Source of the DNA: Marthasterias glacialis
Lineage: Eukaryota; Echinodermata; Asteroidea; Forcipulatida; Asteriidae
NCBI GenBank assembly: GCA_911728455.2
Contig: OU452231.1
Location: 6,354,963-6,418,962, forward strand
Direction: 5' to 3'
Length of the DNA: 64,000 nucleotides
In this document: piece by piece, positions 58,101 through 64,000 of the stretch
Layout of the letters: each line of letters begins with the position of its first letter
How positions within the stretch are numbered: the first letter of the stretch is position 1
Position numbers and translations under genes: made by a program
The notes under the pieces: model-generated
The model's database searches: none
The model's input: only the letters and a program-made list of their open reading frames with translations
Told to the model about the DNA's origin: nothing

Positions 58101-60238
58101 AACACTGCCTCTGTACACAACCTCTAAAGCACAACCTTCAGTGAGATGGATTTGAGTTTACAAAAACGAACCGGTTTTGGTTAAGATAGCCCCAAATGAA
58201 TGATCAAACAATCAAACATCCGATCTAGACAGTTCAAGAACAACTGCACTGGGTCTGAAAATTGAAAAAGCAAACCGTCTGATCCTGAATTTCATAAAAA
58301 TCTAAATAACAAAAAAATGACCTTTGTTTCCCAAATGTAATATGGCCTGTCATTGGGATGCTTCAAATTGGCAAAAAGGTTTTACAAGCAAAAACACATT
58401 TCTGTACCCAAAATGCCACTTGCTTTACGTTGATTGAAACTATTTCCGGTAAACTTGTGCACAGCAAACTGTCTTAAAAAAAGAGGAATTGTTACCAGAT
58501 AAAATTGTTTTAAAATCCATCTTTGAAGTTTGGACACGAGTAGTGTTTACTCGTAATATAGAAATAAGAGGTTGGACATGAGGGGGTGTCAACTGCTGTC
58601 AATAGGTGAGTGAAGTGTACACCATTGGGTACTGGGTAGCAAGATAACGGCCAACGAGAACAGGTGTCCTGTTGTGTCAATCAATGTCAGCATCAAACAT
58701 CAGACAACCTCATTCCCGCTCTCATTTTCTGAACAACTTATTTCAGTCACAAATGGGTAAAAAGATAAATAAGTTGGAGTTCTATTCCGGTCGCTGTACA
58801 ACTTGGAGTCGTATTTCTCTTTGCATGGCTCAATTTCATAGAGCTGCTTAAGCAGAATAGATTGCATAACAAAATGTCTGCTAAGCAAAATTGAGCAGGA
58901 TACCAGTCACAAACAGTACATGTGACATGGTGTTTTGGCTGGTAACCTAATTCTGGTTAAGCATAATTGTTTTTGTGCTGAGCTACTTTGTGATCAAGTA
59001 GCTCAATAACACTGGGCCCTGATCATATCATAAAGGAACCCTCGCTGCTGATAATCTGACATCAAGATCAGTTGGTCCGAGATGTCAGTCAAATAAATTG
59101 GGGGGGGGGGGGAGGTAGCTCTCCCTAATAGTGTTGGATTGATGGCATCTCGTTTAATTGACTTTGTCAGTGGTGTTGAAATCGATCTCAATCAATTAGG
59201 CTTGGCATCTGCACACCAGTGCCTTACTGTAAGTGGAGTCATTTCTGCCTCCATGGTGTAGTATACACATTAATTACATTGCAGGGATGCGAGTGGATGA
59301 AAATGATAAATCCGCAAGAAACCGGTGGAGGGGTTTGGTGGCTACCAACCACGCCATAACCCGGATCAATGGAAGCATTCTGTGCTTAAATGCAGATGGT
59401 GCAAGCACCTTGGTGTAGTCAAAATACAGTACATGTGTTAAGGCTTTACATGGGCTTGGATGTATGTAAATGACGTTTTGATTTTTTTTTTATAGAAAAA
59501 ACAATTTCAATTTAGAAAAATCAGGAAATCCAGAGAAATACGGGGAAATTGTCCCTGTTTTTAATTGTACTGTCTGATTTCTAAGAATTAAAAAATACAA
59601 AATAAAAAAGTTCTGCTATTATGTAAAATAAATTTGGATGATAAACCAGAAGTGCTCATTAAATTCTCAAATCCTATTGAATGCTTATAATGATAATCAT
59701 TGATAATCAATCAATGATGATTATAAACCAGCATGAATTCAAATGTTTGAAACAGTCTATAAATTGTATTTCTCACAGAACCCCCCCAAAAAAGCTGAGA
59801 GGAAAATGTGAAAATATGATCATTTGGTTGACTGAAGACAAATGCTATCCACACATCTGTCATTCGTTTCTCCGGATAGGTTTGTACCAGTTGCTAAAAC
59901 TTCATAATTGGCCACGATGGAAAGTGCTGTTCCAGTACATTGGGTTTAATTCAGAAAATGTGGACCTAAATGTTTCCCTATTTCTTATTATTTTAACAAT
60001 TCCACTTCCCACAAGCTGCCACAATGATATCTCATTATAGTTTCCCCCCTGAGAGATTTAATATATAAGTTGTCACTCATCGGATCAACACAGCCTGTCT
60101 ATATATCCCAAACAATTCTCCAATAATGGATATTTCTGGTGGGGTTTTTTATATGAAGATCTGTAAAGAGTGGTTTACACGCTGCGCCCGAGTGGACTCT
60201 GGCTGGCTTCTGAAGACGGGTTCGTGTATTGTTGGACT

Positions 60239-60287
<49 letters not shown>

Positions 60288-62223
60288 TCTGCAAACACGA
60301 GGAAATGCTCAGTCTTCTGAAATTATTACTCAGCATTTTCGGTGAAAGTCTTGTGCTGGGGAGAAACGTGACCGGCTGACCGTCATGGGGTTGTATCCCA
60401 TTTGAGTAGAAAGCCACTGGATTTTTTCCCCCTGCATGCAGATCTCAGGAAAGCATTGAGTTTACGGTGCTTATTTCACGCCGGTATATAATCAAAACCA
60501 AAAAACTACATGTATTCCTCATCCCTGGTGCAAATGATTACATCTTTTAATAAAAAGTTTTATTACTTTATTTGGCCCCTGAAGAAGATAAAAGCTTCAA
60601 AACTTTCCAGCTCAAGATTAAAGAATTAATCAGAGACAAAAAACCAGGGTCCAGATTCATAGAGCTGCTTAAGCAGAAAATATCCTTAAAAAAAATTCTG
60701 CCATGCAAAAATAAGCAGGATACCAGTCACAAATTGTACATGTGACATGGTAATTTGGCCGGTGACCTTATTCTGGTAAGCATAATTTTGTTGTGCTTTG
60801 CTACTTTTTTGTGAAATTGGCACCTTGTGGGAAGAATTACCTGAAACTTTATCTTCAGTCAAAACTCTAGCCCTTCCTTAATGGAATATGTTATTGTTGT
60901 ACACCTTCAAAGTCCAGTGTAAAACCACATTACTTTGTAGTTTAATAAGGGATTTCATTAGCTTAAGATTGCACAGATATTATACATCCCATAAAACATT
61001 TGTACTAACTCATGAGCAGACACTAAGGACCATGGTGTGACGGTAACTACACCTTAATGCCACATTTTGCACACTTTACATGTACTTTGGAACGATTAAT
61101 CTGACAGCCCTCCTGCGAATTGTCATTTTGGCTGACATTAATGTTTCCCTAATGCCACAAATCATCTTTTGTCTGAAGCGTTAATGTGCTCATTCCAAGC
61201 ACGAAAATGTTCTCTTTCACATGGGCCAGACCACACAATCCCAATCACTGCAGTATGTCACCTCAGTGCTTCAAACACGCACACACACACACACACATAC
61301 CCCGACCCATAAATATCTGGTTAATTTATTACCCCGCTCACTGCTCCATCAATTTTCCCTCCATGATGTCCTAACCCCTTTTCTTTATTTTTCCAAGCCC
61401 ACAAAGACCAATGTTGCCTTTATTACCACTCCACTGGAATAACATTATACACAAGATGCCCAGGCCCGATAGCGCGGTTGTCACGGCAACGTGTCATGAA
61501 TCATGGCACCAGACTAGTCTCTTGACAAGGTTTATAAACTATGGCTGCTGATATATTTAACGTCCAAAAAAAAATGATATGCAGGTGCCCTATATCTATA
61601 ATCCAGTGTCATTTTTCTCAAAGTAGACTGATCATTTTTTTTAGAAGGATGTACAAGTTGAAATTGAAATCATAAATGTTCACAGATTTATGGGTATAAA
61701 GAAGGTCATGATGGAAAACTTCCCTTGAAATATTTTTGCCTGAAATGCCACAGTTTTGAGAAATGAGTACATCAATTACTTTTGATCTCACAATATTTTA
61801 AAACAGTGGTAAGTGTTTTTTTTTATACTATTTTAAAGATTTAAAGGTAATCGTGTTAGATTAATCTTTTCTCGTGTTCTCCATGAACAATAACTGGGAA
61901 CAGTCAATGCTCATAATTACAATGTGTTCAATTTGCGTGTAAAAACTTACCCATGACAGTTAGCGTGTAGTTGATGCTCACACTGCCGAATCCATTGGTG
62001 GCTCGGCAAACATACTGCCCTGCATCCGCCATCTCGACATTCTTGATCTTCAAACCCGGTGATAAGACCTTGAATCTCTCCCACAGCGTATTGATGGACT
62101 CTCCGTCTTTCTTCCACATCGTCAGGGGTGGGGGGTTGCCCACCACCGGGCAGAGGAGTTTGATGGTTCGGCCGACTCGAGTTTTTTGGAACCCAACAAT
62201 CGCCTCGGCAAGGCGTGGTGGAC
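42655..62223 (-). CDS. FGFRL1: FGFRL1 homologue (kinase-less FGF receptor-like 1), five exons, signal-peptide exon not seen
   Basis: Five exons join in frame to about 500 residues plus stop. They give Ig1, a short linker, Ig2, Ig3, a single transmembrane helix and a cytosolic tail with no kinase domain. The vertebrate protein is 504 residues. Ig sequences match FGFRL1 closely ([19 protein letters not shown] before [30 protein letters not shown]). The tail ends in a histidine-rich stretch and a final cysteine, the hallmark of FGFRL1. The family binds FGFs and heparin, promotes cell adhesion and fusion in mammals, and is thought to modulate FGF signalling. All exon phases are 1/1, the usual Ig-gene pattern. 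The first exon with the signal peptide was not found within 62,224-64,000 and probably lies further up. No other FGFR (with kinase) fits. Confidence 0.96.
43371..43727 (-). CDS. FGFRL1: FGFRL1 exon: Ig domain 3
   Basis: One exon codes the whole third Ig domain, about 119 residues: [30 protein letters not shown], the invariant [19 protein letters not shown], and [15 protein letters not shown]. In kinase-type FGFRs this domain is split over alternative exons. A single exon here is typical of FGFRL1. Donor gtaggt. Confidence 0.97.
44110..44710 (-). mobile_element. Penelope-like element 3' end
   Basis: Minus-strand translation near 44.49-44.69 kb ends in [13 protein letters not shown], like the close of GIY-YIG endonuclease ORFs of Penelope-like retroelements. 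It is followed by about 300 bases of 3' region and the GAGAAAGACTC...GGGTCGAAACGTGAGGCC motif. Decayed. Confidence 0.5.
44752..44945. mobile_element. GCTTAAGCAG-family MITE, diverged
   Basis: TTTCATAAAGCTGCTTAGCAG at the left, TATTTTGGCTGGTAACTTG in the middle, ATGAAATTGGACCC at the right. Confidence 0.8.
45167..45448 (-). CDS. FGFRL1: FGFRL1 exon: Ig domain 2 with heparin-binding basic stretch
   Basis: Ninety-four residues starting [18 protein letters not shown], the basic heparin-binding region, then [19 protein letters not shown] and [15 protein letters not shown] with INATYTVEV at the end. Cysteines and tryptophan of the Ig fold are present. Donor gtaaga. The 45,449-46,003 intron shows only AT-rich sequence. 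Confidence 0.97.
46004..46078 (-). CDS. FGFRL1: FGFRL1 exon: Ig1-Ig2 linker
   Basis: A 75-base exon coding a charged linker ([16 protein letters not shown], then PTGSKPTG). It replaces the acid-box region of true FGF receptors. Acceptor ctatag, donor AAgtaagt, phase 1 to phase 1, so skipping it would keep the frame. Sequence similarity to other species is low, so this call rests on splice sites and phase. Confidence 0.75.
48501..48858. mobile_element. TTAA-flanked MITE, 358 bases
   Basis: The ends AGCCCCAGCTCAACATTGGT and the near-inverse ACCAATATTCAGCTGGGGCT are flanked on both sides by TTAA. The body has CTGTGAAAATGTCAGCTCA, which also recurs near 18.5 and 21.8 kb, and a perfect 12-base hairpin at 48,670-48,696. 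Confidence 0.92.
48885..49015 (-). mobile_element. tRNA-derived SINE remnant
   Basis: B box on the minus strand GGGTTCGAATCCAAAC, then the family body. It is interrupted by a 13-base C run. Confidence 0.6.
49195..49270 (+). mobile_element. SINE/LINE 3' tail
   Basis: CACTTTGGGGGTTGTCTCTATG, then AAGGCGCTTTATTAATTGCA and ATT repeats, a tail form shared by many invertebrate retroelements. Confidence 0.5.
51755..51925. mobile_element. GCTTAAGCAG-family MITE, diverged
   Basis: GGGCCCACCAATTTCAAACAC, AAGCAGGATACCAGCCGCAAA and ATAAGCAGCTTTG identify it. Confidence 0.7.
54084..54275. mobile_element. TTAA-flanked MITE, copy 2 of the 18.8 kb family
   Basis: AGGGGTTGTGTCGTCATGAT at the left, GCAGCCCCT at the right, TTAA on both sides. 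The inner CAAAGATGGCGACCTTTGTG block is shared with copy 1. Confidence 0.85.
55720..55935 (-). mobile_element. Penelope-type 3' end repeat
   Basis: AATGGCCTGACATTTCAACCC and GACTTTCTCAACTAGGCTAAA on the plus strand are the reverse of the family motif. The tail matches the 44.1 kb copy. Confidence 0.5.
58825..59022. mobile_element. GCTTAAGCAG-family MITE, near full length
   Basis: TTTCATAGAGCTGCTTAAGC, GGATACCAGTCACAAACAG, GGTGTTTTGGCTGGTAACC, and a right end ACACTGGGCCC. Confidence 0.88.
60240..60286. repeat. Poly(C) run, 47 bases
   Basis: An uninterrupted C homopolymer. The proline- or glycine-rich open frames across it are artefacts. Its true length may be uncertain in the assembly. Confidence 0.95.
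60650..60830. mobile_element. GCTTAAGCAG-family MITE
   Basis: ATTCATAGAGCTGCTTAAGC, GGATACCAGTCACAAATTG, TTATTCTGGTAAGCATAAT and a worn right end GTGAAATTGGCACC. Confidence 0.85.
61951..62223 (-). CDS. FGFRL1: FGFRL1 exon: Ig domain 1
   Basis: Ninety-one residues with both Ig cysteines (KLLCPVVG and [10 protein letters not shown]), the tryptophan after the first cysteine (LTMWKKDG) and the DAGQY motif. [12 protein letters not shown] matches FGSLSVNYTLVV of vertebrates. Acceptor ttcag, donor gtaagt. Confidence 0.96.
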
Positions 62224-62544
62224 CTGAAGTTACAAAAACAGTTAAAACAATAACGTCTATATTAGAAACAGATTTTCAAAAAGGTTAAATAATTTATACT
62301 TCAAAACCTGACATCCCTGCAAACGTTTTAGAAGACCACAAATTGCATTTATTGGTTTGCCTCAAGTATTCCAGATACACAAATCAGAGGCTTCCTTGTG
62401 AGGCCTCTTCCTCAATTAATATTTTAAAGAGACTATCAAGTCTAAATTGATGTTAAAGAAATTTCTTTTGATACCTCTAGATTGTACAACATGAAGTCTA
62501 TTGAGAGTTTTTGCTCATAAACGTATCATACATTTTTCTACTTT

Positions 62545-62695
62545 TATTTTAATGGCCTCACATTTTGACCCTAGCAGAGTCTTTCTCAAAGGCTAAATGG
62601 CTAAATGACAACACAACACACACATACAAGGATACAACAGGTCCTTTTGGTTGGTAAGCAGTTTGCAACAGCTAATTTCATTTTCTCTATTTTAA
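62545..62695 (-). mobile_element. Penelope-type 3' end repeat
   Basis: Plus strand AATGGCCTCACATTTTGACCC and AGTCTTTCTCAAAGGCTAAA, then a tail (TTTTGGTTGGTAAGCAGTTT) identical in kind to the 6.9 kb copy. Confidence 0.5.
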
Positions 62696-63720
62696 CGACA
62701 CGTACATATGTAGTAATCACACTGCACATCAAGATAATAAAACAACAAAAAATACATGTCTAAAGACAATAGTGCATAAATAAATTTTAGTTTTGAGGTT
62801 TTGTGGAATTCTGAGCACAGATATCATACATTCGCATTAAAAAAAAAACTTTAAAGAAAGAGTACAGGACTGGTTTTCAAGCTGATTAGTTTTAATGTGG
62901 AAAGCTCAGTAATCACAAGGGTCATACCGCTACCAATCCACCAGAGAAATCTTGACGAAGTTGAGGGAAATATTGAGGGCAAGTGAGGGAAATTTTGAAG
63001 ACCCCACAAAATTACTGTTTCTTGTTTTTAACTGCTGCTTTCTAAATCAACCCACTGTGAACATGCACAGAATCCTTGACAAAACACAAACCATTTTTTT
63101 TTAAATGTTTCTCTTTAACACGGAATCACTGAATTTGATGAAACTTTCACAGACTATTTGAATGGTTTATTTTATCGGAAACTAGAGGAGAGCAATTCAT
63201 TTTCTCTTCCAAAAAAACGATCCCGCACTCCCTTTAAAATATGAGACAGTTGTATTTCCTAAACCTGAAGATTGGATGCACAAAAAAAGAATAACTATTA
63301 AAGCCACCGATTTACATTTATTCCCTTCAACTGAAAACTCCTCACGCGAGACTGGAAAAAACAACTCACAGCTCACGAAATTCCAAAATTCAAGACTTGG
63401 ATATTATCTACGGAGCTAACACTAATGACATCCCCCGCCCACTACTCCCATACTCTTTAAGTAGATGAATAGTCACCCAGTCTCCTATTGATCACACACT
63501 ACCTGCTGCTTGGACACACTACGTGTACCTCGGGTCATGAAGACAGCTAGGTACAAAAAAGAATGAAACCAACCCTCTTGGTTTGACACTATGATTTGAT
63601 AGTTTTGCAGCAAAACCAGGGCAAATTCCCCGTGTGTGTGTGTCTCTCTCACTCACTCCAACACTCCAACCTCGCTATCTCCTATTGATCACAGAGAAGC
63701 AGAGAGGCCCTTAGGGTACC

Positions 63721-63762
63721 GGTGAGAGAGAGAGAGAGAGAGCGCAGGGAGACAGAGAGGAG
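63721..63762. repeat. (GA)n-rich microsatellite
   Basis: Simple dinucleotide run, with a weaker one at 49,770-49,807. Confidence 0.85.
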
Positions 63763-64000
63763 AGTAGGGAACCGGTTAGAGGCGCGAGTCAATAGAGTAA
63801 TGGTCGTAATGGGAAGGAAAGTGGGTTGACTATGGATATGGGGCACGAGAACTTGTTGAGAATTACACACCCCACAGTGCCTCGGTGTGATGCAACAAAT
63901 TACCCTGGCTGTGTTGTGCATGCAGTATGCAATACAGGCAAACAAAATATCACTGTCTACTCTATTCAAGATGAAGGATGTCTGGAATTAGAGTACACTT

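Larger units (their letters stand above)
46079..61950 (-). other. FGFRL1: 15.9 kb FGFRL1 intron between Ig1 and linker exons
   Basis: No exon-like block was recognised here on either strand. It contains a TTAA-flanked MITE (48.5-48.86 kb), a second TTAA MITE (54.08-54.28 kb), SINE remnants (48.9-49.3 kb), several GCTTAAGCAG MITE copies, a Penelope-type fragment (55.7-55.9 kb), six long G or C runs, and AT-rich filler. Small open frames in it, such as 59,681-60,040, have no codon or motif support. Confidence 0.7.
62224..64000. other. Upstream of visible FGFRL1 exons: intron or leader, no exon found
   Basis: I looked for an ATG followed by a hydrophobic stretch and a phase-1 donor on the minus strand and found none I trust. 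The stretch holds a Penelope-type repeat fragment (62,545-62,695) and two GA-rich runs near 63.65 and 63.73 kb. Confidence 0.5.

Noticed and set aside
59681-60040. A 119-codon plus-strand gene in the FGFRL1 intron
   Set aside because: AT-rich composition, no recognisable motif, no splice support; consistent with chance in AT-rich DNA.
60126-60417. Proline- or glycine-rich ORFs
   Set aside because: They arise solely from the 47-base C run.
63682-63969. The missing FGFRL1 signal-peptide exon
   Set aside because: It has a mildly hydrophobic stretch but I see no phase-1 donor that would join it to the Ig1 exon, and GA-repeat sequence fills much of it.

Overview
The window reads as animal nuclear DNA from an invertebrate deuterostome, most likely an echinoderm such as a sea star. 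Genes are split into many short exons with GT-AG introns. The base composition is AT-rich and the introns are crowded with short inverted-repeat DNA elements, tRNA-derived SINEs and decayed LINE ends. Both genes belong to animal families. The echinoderm placement is inferred from gene content and repeat style and cannot be proved from the window alone.

Region 1 (1-30,496, minus strand) holds the first 34 coding exons of a fibrocystin-L (PKHD1L1) homologue. All 34 exons join without a phase conflict into 1,801 codons, running from a signal peptide to an exon still open at base 1. The order is: signal peptide, three IPT/TIG repeats, a PA14 domain, a long extracellular linker region, four more IPT repeats, a cupredoxin-like module, and further IPT repeats. 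The G8 domains, beta-helix region and membrane anchor of the family would lie beyond base 1. A possible promoter with a CRE-type palindrome and a CCAAT box sits just above the start codon.

Region 2 (30,500-42,650) is intergenic. It holds foldback and MITE copies, a CGTCGTG-rich tract, a nested palindromic tandem array bounded by inverted repeats, several tandem duplications, LINE and Penelope-type debris, and a long inverted repeat at 40.6-40.8 kb. I found no convincing gene there.

Region 3 (42,655-62,223, minus strand) is the FGFRL1 gene, the kinase-less FGF receptor relative. Five exons are visible: Ig1, a short acidic/basic linker, Ig2, Ig3, and a transmembrane plus histidine-rich tail exon with the stop codon. 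A 15.9 kb intron separates Ig1 from the linker exon. The signal-peptide exon was not found and probably lies above 64,000.

The two genes lie head-to-tail on the same strand about 12 kb apart. Nothing suggests they work together: FGFRL1 is a cell-surface FGF/heparin-binding protein and fibrocystin-L is a giant surface protein. No bacterial operon, CRISPR array or rRNA gene is present.
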